64,000 bases of DNA from Hyunsoonleella aquatilis. Its GTDB lineage: Bacteria > Bacteroidota > Bacteroidia > Flavobacteriales > Flavobacteriaceae. The notes beneath the pieces are model-generated. The model ran no database searches. It was not told the DNA's origin and worked only from the letters and a program-made list of their open reading frames with translations. Numbering within the stretch: the first letter of the stretch is position 1; each line of letters starts with the position of its first letter. A program made the position numbers and the translations under genes. The stretch spans positions 744,001 to 808,000 of the forward strand of contig NZ_JACNMF010000001.1 in the NCBI RefSeq assembly GCF_014270105.1, written 5' to 3'. This document shows positions 37,376-46,583 of this stretch, in pieces.

Positions 37376-37730
37376 TACAGTTTTTCAACAAATTTAGCAC
37401 TTGAACGACTAAAAAGTCAAATATTTTAAGAAAAGATAACATTTTTAAAGTTTATGGTGCATATATATTTATGAATGCAATACTTAAATGGGTTTTATGA
37501 TACCGAAAACTAATCTACCAATATCCGTGTTTTAAACTGTAATAAGTTGCTTTGATAGCGCTTATGCTCCCATAAATATATAATCTCAAGTTCAAGAAAA
37601 CAATTAGATAGTGCGGTAGTAAAATCTGCACCTTGATAAGCCATCCTTTGTTCACAAGAAAAAATTACTTGATTTTTTTAGCCCGCACTAAAAACAGGAA
37701 AGCTTTCCGCACCCTATCACTGCAAAATCA
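37376..37730. other. Divergent intergenic region without a visible gene
   Basis: This AT-rich stretch lies between the divergent propeller gene and the 37839 lipoprotein gene. I find no open frame with coding character, no RNA fold I recognise and no mobile-element remnant. The right-hand edge carries the operator-like repeats listed separately. Confidence 0.5.
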
Positions 37731-37762
37731 AAAATAGGGGAATTGAAATCCAATATAGGGGA
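37731..37762 (+). promoter_or_regulatory. Paired AxATAGGGG operator, copy 1
   Basis: AAAATAGGGG (37731-37740) and AATATAGGGG (37752-37761) are direct repeats 21 bases apart, two helical turns. The second ends 32 bases before a -7 box at 37794. The same pair in the same place relative to a -7 box stands before the 43324 gene. It is a likely activator site, perhaps for the MalT-like regulator at 40515. Confidence 0.6.
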
Positions 37763-37793
37763 TAACTCTTAAAGCAAGCTTGTGTCTGGGCAA

Positions 37794-37801
37794 TAAGTTT
37801 G
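37794..37801 (+). promoter_or_regulatory. -7 promoter box of the lipoprotein-osmC-monooxygenase operon
   Basis: TAAGTTTG is a perfect match to TAnnTTTG, the Bacteroidota -7 element, 37 bases before the ATG. No good -33 TTG lies at the usual distance, which fits an activator-dependent promoter. Confidence 0.65.
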
Positions 37802-37838
37802 TACCATCAAATTATATTAATCAATAAAACATTTAGAA

Positions 37839-38543
37839 ATGAAAAACAAATTGAACAATTTTTACAACTTAACCAAGCCATTGAAAAGCCTTGGTTTGCT
37901 GATTACAGCAGTACTATCTCTTACTGCATGTGAAACCGACGACGTTAGTTCTGATGCTAATCTGAATCTGCCAAATATGACAAACAATGAAGTTATTACC
38001 GTTCCATTTTTTGTTGAAAATGGCAATGGGGACATGCCTTCGTCATCCGAGGATTTACTTTACGAATTTAGATTGTTGAATCCTATTTTGAACAGGGAAG
38101 GAAACCATTTGACCTGGGAAGACTTCAGCACCGTATCTGGAATAGCATCAGTGGCCTGTATGGAAGGTGGATTTGAAGTAGAAATGCAACTTTCAGGATT
38201 AATTCCAAATGGTGTTTATACGTTTTGGAATGTAACGTTTCATGACGGAGGCATGGACCCGAGCAAGGAAATGTTAAATATCAGAGGCATAGGATGTATC
38301 GGAGCCTCTGATGGCTCTGAAAACTATTTCATAGCATCCAATGACGGGACAGGCTATATAAAAGCCTTTACGCAAACACCCAATTCCTTATCGATGATTG
38401 GTGATATTAAAGCTTGTCCTTTAAGTGATGAGGTTGAGTTTCATATAGTAGGAGCCTATCATTTAGATAGTAAAACTTGGGGAGCTGATTTGGGTCCTGA
38501 TGGAACAGCTGTGGAACAATTTGGCTTCATCTTCAAAAATTAA
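37839..38543 (+). CDS. Hypothetical lipoprotein
   Basis: A 234-residue protein with a lipobox Cys at about residue 31 (VLSLTACE). The mature part is a beta-rich domain with VEMQLSGLIPNGVYTFWNVTFHDGG and a closing LDSKTWGADLGPDGTAVEQFGFIFK. The strand pattern resembles small secreted beta-sandwich domains such as CHRD, but the match is too loose to name it. It is 31 bases upstream of the OsmC gene and is preceded by the paired operator and -7 box, so it is first in the operon. A stress-linked envelope role is inferred only from these neighbours. Confidence 0.6.
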   Translation: MKNKLNNFYNLTKPLKSLGLLITAVLSLTACETDDVSSDANLNLPNMTNNEVITVPFFVENGNGDMPSSSEDLLYEFRLLNPILNREGNHLTWEDFSTVSGIASVACMEGGFEVEMQLSGLIPNGVYTFWNVTFHDGGMDPSKEMLNIRGIGCIGASDGSENYFIASNDGTGYIKAFTQTPNSLSMIGDIKACPLSDEVEFHIVGAYHLDSKTWGADLGPDGTAVEQFGFIFKN

Positions 38544-38574
38544 AAGTAATTAGTAATCAATAAATATTTTAAAA

Positions 38575-39147
38575 ATGAAAAAAGCAATTAACGGATTCGA
38601 ATTAGAATCAATTTCAAACACAGTAGAGGCGATACAAGCAAACAAGGATATCGCAAAGTTTCAATTTAGAGCTAGAAACCGATGGATTTCTGGAGGTCAC
38701 AATAGAAGTACTATGCAAGACTTTTATGGAGGCTGTCAAGAGGACGAGTCTAGAGAGACAGCATTTGTTTTTGACAACGGAGAGCCACCAATTTTGTTAG
38801 GAAGCAACGAAGGCGCCAATCCAGTAGAGTTTGTATTGCATGCGTTGGCCGGTTGTATGACCACTACGATGATGTTGCATGCTGCGGCAAATGGTATTTC
38901 TGTAGATAAAGTATCATCAAAGTTGGTTGGCGATTTAGATGTGCAAGGGTTCCTTGGTTTGGATAAAACCATTAGAAATGGATATCAGAACATTAAAGTA
39001 GAGTTTGATATTCAAGGCGATTTAACCGAAGAAGAAAGACAGACTTTAATTGGTTTTGCGCATCAATCACCAGTATTTGACATTGTAACGAATGGTGTGC
39101 CAGTGCAACTTTCTGCAAAAGAAGTTAATGAGGGCGAACTAGCTTAA
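38575..39147 (+). CDS. OsmC/Ohr family protein (peroxide or thiol stress)
   Basis: This 190-residue protein fits the OsmC family: a Cys in YGGCQEDESRETAFVF (about residue 57) and a second in HALAGCMTTTMMLHAAAN (about 102) are the usual redox pair, followed by a conserved PVFDIVTNGVPV stretch near the end. OsmC/Ohr proteins reduce organic hydroperoxides through these cysteines, in the cytoplasm. Some OsmC proteins of this longer type have other thiol chemistry, so peroxide as substrate is likely but unproven. It sits between a lipoprotein and a flavin monooxygenase gene under a shared promoter. Confidence 0.85.
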   Translation: MKKAINGFELESISNTVEAIQANKDIAKFQFRARNRWISGGHNRSTMQDFYGGCQEDESRETAFVFDNGEPPILLGSNEGANPVEFVLHALAGCMTTTMMLHAAANGISVDKVSSKLVGDLDVQGFLGLDKTIRNGYQNIKVEFDIQGDLTEEERQTLIGFAHQSPVFDIVTNGVPVQLSAKEVNEGELA

Positions 39148-39241
39148 CAGTTCCATCTTTAGTTTCAACTTTAATAGTGGGTTCTCCATCGGTTTAGTCT
39201 AAATGGTGCAGGATCCACTTTTCACAATCAAACGAATTCTT

Positions 39242-40540
39242 ATGAAAGCAAATAGGATATTGGATGTCGTTGTAATTGGTGCAGGACATGCGGGCATTAG
39301 CGTAAGCTATTATTTAAAAAAGGAAAACATACCACATATGGTTTTTGAAAAAGGAAGGATTGGAGAATCTTGGCGCTCCTTAAGATGGGATTCTTTCGCC
39401 TTGAATACACCAAACTGGATGAATTGCTTACCTGAAGATACGCCACCGGCAAAACAGAAAAACAACTTTTATACAAAGAAGGAGTATATAGATTATCTTC
39501 AGGATTTTGTCAATAGAAATGGTCTTCCAATTTTGGAGAATTCAAAAGTAATACGGCTGACAAAGAACGATAGGTTTAAATTGTTTGAGATTGCTTTTGA
39601 TTTGGGTAGAAGCACACGTTACATATTTGCCAAAAGCATAATTGTGGCATCCGGTATTTTAAATGTTCCAAAAATTCCGGAGTTAAGTAAAAGAATTGGG
39701 AAGCAAATTAATCAAATCCATGTCTCCAAATACAGAAACGCAAGCCAACTGCCCAAGGGTACCGTGCTTGTTATTGGAGGAGGACAATCTGGCTGTCAAG
39801 TAACGGAAGATTTACTTAATGCTGAAAGAAAAGTTTATCTCAGTTCCAGTAAGGTGGGAAGAGTGCCAAGACGATATAGAGGCAGGGATTTTACAGAATG
39901 GTTTGACCTCATAAAGCATTGGGATGAACCTATAGACAAGCTTGCAGATAGGTCAATAATAACTGCCACAAACCCTTTAATGTCTGGCGTTGGCACGCTG
40001 GGGCATTCCATAAGTTTGCAAGGTCTGAATAAGAAAGGAGCAACAATTGTCGGCAGGTTAAATAATGCAACTTTGGATGTGTTGCATTTTGAAGATAATG
40101 TTAAGGAACATATACAATATGCCGATGAGTATTGCAAAGACATTAAAAAGCGCATTGATGCTATTATCCAAGAGAAGAACATATCTGCTGCATGCCCAAA
40201 AGAAGATATGGATGTTTCAGGAGATATTTCAGATGTTGATATCACCAAATTGGAACTAAAAGTACATAATATCACAACCATTATTTGGGCCACTGGTTTT
40301 ACAGGAAATTTTAAATGGATTCAATTGCCTGTTTTGGATCAAAATTATTTGCCTATTCACCATAAAGGTGAATCAGCAGTGCCAGGGTTGGTGTTTTTCG
40401 GATTTCCGTGGTTGGCAAGTAGAAAATCTGGGATTGTGTATGGTTTAAATGACGAAGCCCAGACAGCTGTAAAGAAAATAAAAGACTTTTTAGCTGAAAG
40501 TATTAAGACCGGCACTACTCCAGAATCCCAAGTTCCTTAG
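39242..40540 (+). CDS. FAD/NADPH-dependent monooxygenase (flavoprotein, FMO/TrkA-like)
   Basis: The start is set at ATG 39242 (MKANRILDVVVIG), since the longer frame adds 13 residues before the first strand. The FAD-binding fold begins VVVIGAGHAGISVSYYL. The substrate-side stretch FEKGRIGESWRSLRWDSFALNTPNW is typical of FMO-like monooxygenases. A second nucleotide fold (VLVIGGGQSGCQ, about residue 180) binds NAD(P)H, and a late WATGFTGNFKWI motif is also present. It probably oxygenates a small molecule. Its 3' end overlaps that of the convergent regulator gene by 26 bases. The association with OsmC suggests a response to a reactive compound. Confidence 0.85.
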   Translation: MKANRILDVVVIGAGHAGISVSYYLKKENIPHMVFEKGRIGESWRSLRWDSFALNTPNWMNCLPEDTPPAKQKNNFYTKKEYIDYLQDFVNRNGLPILENSKVIRLTKNDRFKLFEIAFDLGRSTRYIFAKSIIVASGILNVPKIPELSKRIGKQINQIHVSKYRNASQLPKGTVLVIGGGQSGCQVTEDLLNAERKVYLSSSKVGRVPRRYRGRDFTEWFDLIKHWDEPIDKLADRSIITATNPLMSGVGTLGHSISLQGLNKKGATIVGRLNNATLDVLHFEDNVKEHIQYADEYCKDIKKRIDAIIQEKNISAACPKEDMDVSGDISDVDITKLELKVHNITTIIWATGFTGNFKWIQLPVLDQNYLPIHHKGESAVPGLVFFGFPWLASRKSGIVYGLNDEAQTAVKKIKDFLAESIKTGTTPESQVP

Positions 40541-43118
40541 CTTTTATTACTGCTTTGTTTCTTGAATTCACATCTAATTTTACAAAGATTGAAGAGATAT
40601 GATGCTCCACAGTTTTACTGGAAATAAATAATTTATTGGCTATTTCCGTATTTTGAAGTCCGTTACCGAGTTCTTTTAATACATCAATTTGCCTATTGGT
40701 CAATAGTGCTGGATTGGATTTTGTGCTTTTTCTGATACCAACAGGAATACTTTTATAGCCCTTTGATTTCATGATGTTTCTTACTTTGTCAATAGTAGCA
40801 GAAGCATCTAGTGTATCCAATAATTGAATAGATTTTCTTAAATCACCTTCATTTCCTAAGGCTAACATGATGGCGGCATCGTAATTACAATTTCTATCCA
40901 ACATAAATTGAACAGCTTCATGGTTATTGTTGTTAATGAGCAATTTTATATACTCAGGGTTTAAGTGCCATTCTTTAGAAAATGGGAGGCCGTTTAATGT
41001 TAGCCATAACGCATATTCGCTTACCAATTCAGTAACATAATACCCTTTCGCACTCATTTCAGAATAAAACTCAATAACACTTTGGTTTTCAAAAATCTCA
41101 TCATAAATCCATTGATATTCCAACATGGCGCATGCCACTGGTAATAACCGTTGCGCTTCATTGGTTTCCAAAGCAAGTTGGGCAACTTCAGTTAAAAGCA
41201 ATTTTGCCTCATCCTTTTGTCCTTTTCTCATTTTAATCCTGGCCTTTGGCACCAGTGCCACAATTCTATTGATGCTCGCTTGATTTTTAACTTTTAAAAC
41301 CGTATTGGATAATTGTAAGGCTCTGTCCCAATTGCCGAGCATTTCATTCTGTCTGGCATCCCAACCTTTCAAGTAAAATAAGTAAGAATTAATTTCGTGA
41401 TTTTCGCAAAACTCAATGGCTGTAGGTAAGATGTTGTTGAGTTCAGTAAAATTTCTTTTTAAAGTATAGTGGCAAATTAAGGAAGTTTTAATTCTAATGA
41501 TATGATCCTGATTGTTACTGTCTATCGCCAGATCAAGCGCGTTTTGGAGCACTTTAATACCTTCTGATTCGGTTTCAATTCTATTTAATTTTATACTTCC
41601 CATATTGGTCATGGCATGGGCCACAATATCTTTTCTATTGTGTTTTTTAGCTATTTCGATGGATTTTTTACACCATAGAATCGTATTTTCAAAATCGTTT
41701 TTCAGCATGTGCAATTGTCCTAAATTCGTGTATGCCAAAGCCAACTCTTTCGTTTGGTTGCTCAAGGCTTCAAGCTGTTCAATGGCAAGCATTGCAAAAT
41801 TAAAGGCCTCTTGGTTGTTGCCATTGTACCAATGCATTCTGGACAACCATCTATAGTTGTCGCCTCTGGATAGGGCATCTTCAGAGTTTTTAAGAACTTT
41901 GGTTATTTTATTTCTGATGGAAATAGCTTCGCACAATTGGTTGGTTAAATAGCACTCAATGGAATACTTTTCTAAAAGCTGTACCCATTGTTTGTCTTCC
42001 ATTTCAGAAGTACAATCGATAGCCATTTTGTACAATTTGGCGGCTTCTAAATGTGCGCCCCAATTTGATGCGTTATCACCAGCTTTTGGTGCTAATTCCG
42101 CAACAATATTGGGTTTGTTGGCATTTTTGGCGTGATGTACCATTAGTGCAAGATCGGCACTGTTGTTATTTTGAAGTTGTTGTAATATCGTATTGTGCAA
42201 GTAGGTTTTCTTGAATGTAGAAATGGACTCAGCAACAACCAATCTTGAAATTTCATGCTTAAATCTCAAGTAGTGTCCATCTTCAACCAAAATACCACTT
42301 TTCAGAATGTTTTCTAAATGGTTTAAAGACTCTGGTTTTAATTTTAAGATTAATTCGGCCTCAACTCTATTGGGAAAAATGGAAATCAACTCTGTTAATT
42401 CCTTTTCGTCGTCTTCTAAATGATGCAGCTTTGTTAAAATCACATCGGCTATACTTTCAGGAATTTCACGATTCTTGCTATTTATTATTTCGGTAACAAA
42501 AAATGGATGACCTTTGGTGATTTTAAATAAATCCCTTCCTGAAATTTCCATATCCGAAACCATATCAAGCACTGCTTGTTTGCTCAAATTGATCAGATTT
42601 AATTTTTGAAGGTGAGTTGGAGAAATTTCAGAAATACTAAGTTTTATGGCTTTATTCAATCCGATTTCGTTTTCGCGGGCAGTTAAAATTAGGAGGCAGT
42701 TGCTATTTGAAATTCTTCGGGATAAAAACTTTATTAAATCAGCGGTGGATTCGTCTGCCCAATGGATATCTTCAATAACAAAAACACAAGGTTTGTCAAA
42801 AGTTTTAAGTCTGTCCAATAGACTTGAAAAGATCAAATTTCTTTCGCTGCCAGCGTAAAGCAAATTTTTAAAAGAGCCACCAATATCAGTAGCAATATCA
42901 AATAACGGGCCTAGAGGTCTTGGTGTAAATAAGGAATCGCAAGACCCTAGTAAAAAATAACAATGCTTTTTAATCTTATTGTAGAAGGCTTCGATTAGAA
43001 CAGTTTTACCCAAACCAGCTTCACCATTAATAATTACGGTTTGACCAATACCATTTTGAAGTTCGTCAAAGTAAGTATTCAATAAAGTTAAATAAGAATC
43101 TCTTTCGTATAAAATCAT
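40515..43118 (-). CDS. MalT/LAL-type ATPase transcription regulator with LuxR HTH
   Basis: Starting at ATG 43118 (MILYERDSYLTLL; the longer frame from 43160 is possible). A STAND/AAA ATPase domain has the Walker A motif GEAGLGKT (residues about 32-39 of this start) and a Walker B with VIEDIHWAD. A long helical TPR-like middle (about 340-720) and a C-terminal LuxR-type helix-turn-helix (LTNRQIDVLKELGNGLQNTEIANKLFISSKTVEHHISSIF) follow. Such regulators bind ATP and an inducer, then activate promoters. It lies between two operons that carry the same paired direct repeat upstream, so those are its likely targets. Inducer unknown. Confidence 0.85.
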   Translation of the reverse strand: MILYERDSYLTLLNTYFDELQNGIGQTVIINGEAGLGKTVLIEAFYNKIKKHCYFLLGSCDSLFTPRPLGPLFDIATDIGGSFKNLLYAGSERNLIFSSLLDRLKTFDKPCVFVIEDIHWADESTADLIKFLSRRISNSNCLLILTARENEIGLNKAIKLSISEISPTHLQKLNLINLSKQAVLDMVSDMEISGRDLFKITKGHPFFVTEIINSKNREIPESIADVILTKLHHLEDDEKELTELISIFPNRVEAELILKLKPESLNHLENILKSGILVEDGHYLRFKHEISRLVVAESISTFKKTYLHNTILQQLQNNNSADLALMVHHAKNANKPNIVAELAPKAGDNASNWGAHLEAAKLYKMAIDCTSEMEDKQWVQLLEKYSIECYLTNQLCEAISIRNKITKVLKNSEDALSRGDNYRWLSRMHWYNGNNQEAFNFAMLAIEQLEALSNQTKELALAYTNLGQLHMLKNDFENTILWCKKSIEIAKKHNRKDIVAHAMTNMGSIKLNRIETESEGIKVLQNALDLAIDSNNQDHIIRIKTSLICHYTLKRNFTELNNILPTAIEFCENHEINSYLFYLKGWDARQNEMLGNWDRALQLSNTVLKVKNQASINRIVALVPKARIKMRKGQKDEAKLLLTEVAQLALETNEAQRLLPVACAMLEYQWIYDEIFENQSVIEFYSEMSAKGYYVTELVSEYALWLTLNGLPFSKEWHLNPEYIKLLINNNNHEAVQFMLDRNCNYDAAIMLALGNEGDLRKSIQLLDTLDASATIDKVRNIMKSKGYKSIPVGIRKSTKSNPALLTNRQIDVLKELGNGLQNTEIANKLFISSKTVEHHISSIFVKLDVNSRNKAVIKAKELGILE

Positions 43119-43233
43119 TAACAATGGGTTACTAAAATCAACCAAGCAATAAGTCCTCAAGTTTAACTTTGATGCTATCCCAAATTAAATAAAAAATAAC
43201 ACTTTTAAGCATTTTTGCCATTGAAACTTGAAT

Positions 43234-43265
43234 AAAATAGGTGGTGATAACGAGCAAAATAGGGG
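43234..43265 (+). promoter_or_regulatory. Paired AxATAGGGG operator, copy 2
   Basis: AAAATAGGTG (43234-43243) and AAAATAGGGG (43256-43265) are 22 bases apart. The second copy ends 32 bases before the -7 box TAGCTTTG (43298-43305), exactly as in copy 1 at 37731. It stands between the divergent regulator and thioesterase genes. Confidence 0.6.
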
Positions 43266-43297
43266 TTAGCACTTGTGTCTTTCTTTGGTTTGAAGCA

Positions 43298-43305
43298 TAG
43301 CTTTG
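43298..43305 (+). promoter_or_regulatory. -7 promoter box of the thioesterase gene
   Basis: TAGCTTTG matches TAnnTTTG perfectly, 18 bases before the ATG, giving a very short 5' leader. Confidence 0.6.
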
Positions 43306-43323
43306 TGGTATAAATAACATATT

Positions 43324-43815
43324 ATGGAAGCAGTAGTAATAGAAAGCAAAAAGCTAATCAGGTTTCAAGATTGCGACCCTTTTAATCACTTAAACAACGG
43401 CAAGTATTTTGATTATTTTATGAATGCGAGAGAAGACCATTTGCGGAAGCATTACAACTTTGATATTTATAAACATGCATTAAAAACTGGGGAAAGTTGG
43501 CTGGTAACGAATAGCCAAATAGCATATCTGTCTCCGGCATTTTTAATGGAAGAAGTGGTGATACAATCCAAATTTTTAGAATGGAACCCAAAAGATATTT
43601 TGGTTGAAATGCAAATGTGGAATAATGAGAAGACCAAATTAAAATCCCTTTTATGGACTAGATTCGCTCATTTTAACCTCAGAACCCAGCAAAGCATTGC
43701 ACACAGTTCTTATATCAATGAGGTTTTTGGCATAACAGGGTTGCCTTTTGAAAAGCATTCTAGCTTCAATCAACGGATAAAAGACGTTAAAAAAACAGGA
43801 GCGGTGATGAATTGA
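43324..43815 (+). CDS. Acyl-CoA thioesterase-like hotdog protein (4HBT family)
   Basis: The 163-residue protein has the 4HBT hotdog pattern: RFQDCDPFNHLNNGKYFDYFMNAREDH, where the Asp in CDPFNHLNN is the usual catalytic or binding residue, then a long helix and four strands (VTNSQIAYLSPAFLMEEV). Such enzymes hydrolyse acyl-CoA or acyl-carrier thioesters in the cytoplasm. Its promoter shares the paired operator with the osmC operon, so it may belong to the same response. Substrate unknown. Confidence 0.82.
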   Translation: MEAVVIESKKLIRFQDCDPFNHLNNGKYFDYFMNAREDHLRKHYNFDIYKHALKTGESWLVTNSQIAYLSPAFLMEEVVIQSKFLEWNPKDILVEMQMWNNEKTKLKSLLWTRFAHFNLRTQQSIAHSSYINEVFGITGLPFEKHSSFNQRIKDVKKTGAVMN

Positions 43816-43890
43816 ACTCTGACATTTGTTAATGTGCAGGTATTAAAAAAGATATTTAGGTAATCCACTTATTTTATCAACTAAAAAGGA

Positions 43891-43926
43891 AAAGCCTTGT
43901 AAACTATAGTATTACAAGGCTTTTTT
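43891..43926 (-). terminator. Terminator between the thioesterase gene and tmRNA
   Basis: AAAGCCTTGTAA (43891-43902) pairs with TTACAAGGCTTT (43912-43923). T6 ends the plus-strand side, and an A run that reads as T on the minus strand flanks the other, so it serves tmRNA and the facing gene. Confidence 0.8.
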
Positions 43927-43927
43927 G

Positions 43928-44320
43928 TGGAGTCGGAGGGATTCGAACCCTCGTCCAAACAAGTAACCAAAGAGCTTTCTACACGCTTAGTCTTCACTTG
44001 GTTTTTCGATCATGAGCTGGTCAAAGACAACCTACTCATAACTTAGCTTCTAAATCTCGAAAGGGCATCAAAGCGCTACCCGATCTTGGTCAATTTTTAC
44101 GATGCCTCAAAAAGGAACGCCACTAACCAAGGCTTTCCGGAGACATTTAGCCTTTCTACCTAGTAGAAATGAGCATGAATCTTACTATAATTCAGATTAT
44201 GCAGCTAAAGCGTAGTTATTCTCGCCGTTTAAAGTTTGGTCTAGCCTTTTACGTGTCTCAAAACCATTACACGACGTGCTTACCGTTTAATTAATCTCGC
44301 TGTCAAAACCAGTCGACCCC
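43928..44320 (-). ncRNA. ssrA: Transfer-messenger RNA (tmRNA)
   Basis: On the minus strand the RNA starts GGGGTCGACTGG at 44320 and ends with a tRNA-like T arm (GGTTCGAATCC) and acceptor end CGACTCCA at 43928. The first and last seven bases pair. The tag frame lies at 44226-44197 and reads GENNYALAA then a stop, the usual flavobacterial tag ending ALAA. tmRNA rescues stalled ribosomes and tags the nascent chain for proteolysis. The CCA end is not fully encoded. Confidence 0.95.
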
Positions 44321-44661
44321 TTAATGAGATAGTAAATTTTCCAATTTGCGTTATCGAATTAATCCCGAACTTGCTTCGGGATCTCATCTTTCAAACAGTA
44401 ATTTTCATTTGGGCGATACCCCACTTCGCTAAAGCTACGAGGGGTCGGGCTTTCGGCAGTCGCTCTCTGCGAGGAGCTCCAACAAATGCCTCTATCCCTA
44501 ACGCGGACGGCAAATTTACCAAATTCTTTGCTAATCATGCCAAATCCGTTTAATTTAGAGCAAAAATTATTCCAATTGTTCAGTTGGCAGTCAGCAGTAG
44601 CAGTAAGCAGTGCCAGTCGACAGTTAAACGAATCAACGATTAAACAAAGAAAAGAATCCAC
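44321..44661. repeat. Intergenic region with dispersed palindromic repeat elements
   Basis: A 7-bp inverted repeat (TCCCGAA, loop of five, TTCGGGA) lies at 44363-44381. An element of about 95 bases (about 44411-44505) is more GC-rich than its surroundings and contains, on the minus strand, GCGTTAGGGAT and GAGCTCCTCGCAGAGAG. Both strings recur at 49042-49109. A CAGT-rich stretch (44580-44628) follows. There is no coding signal. It resembles REP-like sequences found between genes in flavobacteria. Confidence 0.55.
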
Positions 44662-45870
44662 ATGAAATTCGCCATTATAAAAGAACGTAAAAATCCACCT
44701 GACCGGCGCGTGGTATTTTCACCATCAAAATTAGAAGAAGCCAAATCAAAGTTTCCGCAAGCTGAGTTTAAAGTAGAGTCTTCAGATATTAGGGTGTTTC
44801 CCGATGAGGTATATGCATCAAAAGGTTTTGAAGTTACTGAAGACGTTTCAGATTGCGATGTCATGATAGGTGTAAAAGAAGTGCCGATTGAAGCACTAAT
44901 TCCCAAAAAAAAATACTTCTTCTTTTCGCATACCATTAAAAAACAACCCTATAATAGGAAGTTATTACAGTCTATTTTAGAGAAAAATATAGAACTGTAC
45001 GACCACGAAACCATCGTAAACGAAAAAGGCTTTCGTCTTATAGGTTTTGGGCGTTATGCAGGAATTGTTGGAGCCTACAACGGTTTTAGGGCTTGGGGCT
45101 TGAGATATGATTCTTGGGAATTGCCAAAGGCCGGACCGTTGCCTAATCAGGCTGCTTTAATTGAAGAACTGAACAAAATAGATTTGCCCAACATCAAAAT
45201 TTTATTGACAGGTAGCGGTAAAGTATCCAATGGAGCTCAAGAAATGTTGGACGCCATGAATATTAAAGCGGTTTCTGTTAAGGACTACTTAAATAAAACT
45301 TTCGATGAGCCAGTGTATTGTAAAATAGATGTGCTGGACTATAACAAACGTTTGGACGGTACCCATGCTACCGATGTTTTCGATTTTTTTAACCATCCCG
45401 AAAAGTATGAATCCAATTTTATGCGTTTTGCCAAAGTCACGGATTTTTACATTGCCGGTCATTTTTATGGCGACGGTGCACCATTTCTTTATACAAGAGA
45501 AGATGTAAAATCCCCCGATTTCAATATCAAAGTAGTGGCAGATATCAGCTGTGATGTAGACGGTCCGGTTGCCACCACACTGCGTGCTTCAACAATTGCC
45601 GACCCCCTTTACGGTTACGACCCCCAAACCGAAACAGAAGTGGATTACAAAAATGAAAATGCTATCACCGTAATGGCCGTGGACAATTTGCCATGCGAAC
45701 TGCCACAAGATGCCAGCGAGGGCTTTGGCGAAATGTTTTTGGAACATGTGATTCCTGCATTTTTCAATAGTGATAAAAATGGGGTTCTGGAGCGGGCAAA
45801 AATAACCGAAAACGGAAAATTAACGGAGCATTTTTCATATCTGCACGATTTTGTGAAAGGAATTGAATGA
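44662..45870 (+). CDS. Saccharopine/alanine dehydrogenase-like NAD(P)-dependent oxidoreductase
   Basis: This 402-residue protein starts MKFAIIKERKNPPDRRVVFSP, as alanine dehydrogenase and LYS1-type saccharopine dehydrogenases do, with the substrate-binding Arg/Lys region. It continues through KYFFFSHTIKKQPYNRKLL and a Rossmann nucleotide-binding region (KILLTGSGKVSNGAQEML). VADISCDVDGPVATTLRAS is a conserved later stretch. LYS1-like members catalyse the NAD-linked cleavage of saccharopine. Bacteroidota members have not all been tested, so the reaction is a family guess. It stands alone, after the repeat-rich gap. Confidence 0.78.
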   Translation: MKFAIIKERKNPPDRRVVFSPSKLEEAKSKFPQAEFKVESSDIRVFPDEVYASKGFEVTEDVSDCDVMIGVKEVPIEALIPKKKYFFFSHTIKKQPYNRKLLQSILEKNIELYDHETIVNEKGFRLIGFGRYAGIVGAYNGFRAWGLRYDSWELPKAGPLPNQAALIEELNKIDLPNIKILLTGSGKVSNGAQEMLDAMNIKAVSVKDYLNKTFDEPVYCKIDVLDYNKRLDGTHATDVFDFFNHPEKYESNFMRFAKVTDFYIAGHFYGDGAPFLYTREDVKSPDFNIKVVADISCDVDGPVATTLRASTIADPLYGYDPQTETEVDYKNENAITVMAVDNLPCELPQDASEGFGEMFLEHVIPAFFNSDKNGVLERAKITENGKLTEHFSYLHDFVKGIE

Positions 45871-45948
45871 TTTGAGGTTATAATTTCTTCAATTTCAAAT
45901 TATTATACTATATTACAAGAGTATTAGCTAACCAAAATTACAGTAATT

Positions 45949-46461
45949 ATGAAAAATCTTTTTCTATTATTCTGCCTTGCTCTTATTGCTTTAGGATGTA
46001 AGGAAGAACCGGATAATTCTGCTCAAGAGTTGTTTGTCAAAAATTCAAAAATTGTCTTAAAGGCCCACAGTGATTGGGAAAATGAAACATTGGATTATTC
46101 AATTTATGCAGAAGACGCTATAGCGCTAAGCACAGTCTTTGGAGTTGGAGTCGATTCTATGTTAATTCATAGTGATGAATCTAAGGCAAGGGATAAGGCG
46201 TTCTTGGACAGGTACGATTTTAAATTATTAGACAAGCCTCCAGTGCTTCTACCGGGTGTTAACCCCGATACCAAATTGCCGGACGGTTCAGTGCGTTATT
46301 ATAGCACTTGGGAAGTAACGCTTCCTGCTACAGATTCAACCGAAGCTAAATCAGGAAAGATTAAACTATACCATTCTTTTGATTTTAATGAAGAAGGAAA
46401 AATAGTCTTGGAGCAAGGTTACGGCGATTATTCTGGGTTAATGTCTTACCTAAATGAATAG
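45949..46461 (+). CDS. Small lipoprotein, SnoaL/NTF2-like
   Basis: The 170-residue protein has a lipobox Cys at 17 (LIALGC). The mature domain (SKIVLKAHSDWENETLDYSIYAEDAIALSTVFG ... VRYYSTWEVTLPATDSTEAKSGKIKLYHSFDFNEEGKIV) has the helix-then-curved-sheet pattern of SnoaL/NTF2-like proteins, often binding modules or enzymes for small hydrophobic ligands. The fold assignment is tentative. A terminator lies just downstream. Confidence 0.6.
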   Translation: MKNLFLLFCLALIALGCKEEPDNSAQELFVKNSKIVLKAHSDWENETLDYSIYAEDAIALSTVFGVGVDSMLIHSDESKARDKAFLDRYDFKLLDKPPVLLPGVNPDTKLPDGSVRYYSTWEVTLPATDSTEAKSGKIKLYHSFDFNEEGKIVLEQGYGDYSGLMSYLNE

Positions 46462-46485
46462 TTGACTCTTGGACTTGTTAACAAT

Positions 46486-46517
46486 AAAGACACTTTCTCA
46501 GGTGTCTTTTTATTTTT
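46486..46517 (+). terminator. Terminator after the lipoprotein gene
   Basis: AAAGACAC (46486-46493) pairs with GTGTCTTT (46502-46509) and a T-rich run follows. Confidence 0.75.
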
Positions 46518-46583
46518 CATATTCTTTTAAAGAATATTATGGATATGCCAAAAATAAAATTTCAGGAAAGATAGGCTATAGTA

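Noticed and set aside
43138-43320. Minus-strand frame of 60 residues with hydrophobic stretches
   Set aside because: It lies over the paired operator and -7 box of the thioesterase gene and over the regulator's own leader. The regulatory reading is better supported.
43928-43960. A tRNA gene, suggested by the GGTTCGAATCC T arm
   Set aside because: No D arm or anticodon arm is near. The pairing partner lies about 390 bases away and a GENNYALAA tag frame is between them, so it is tmRNA.
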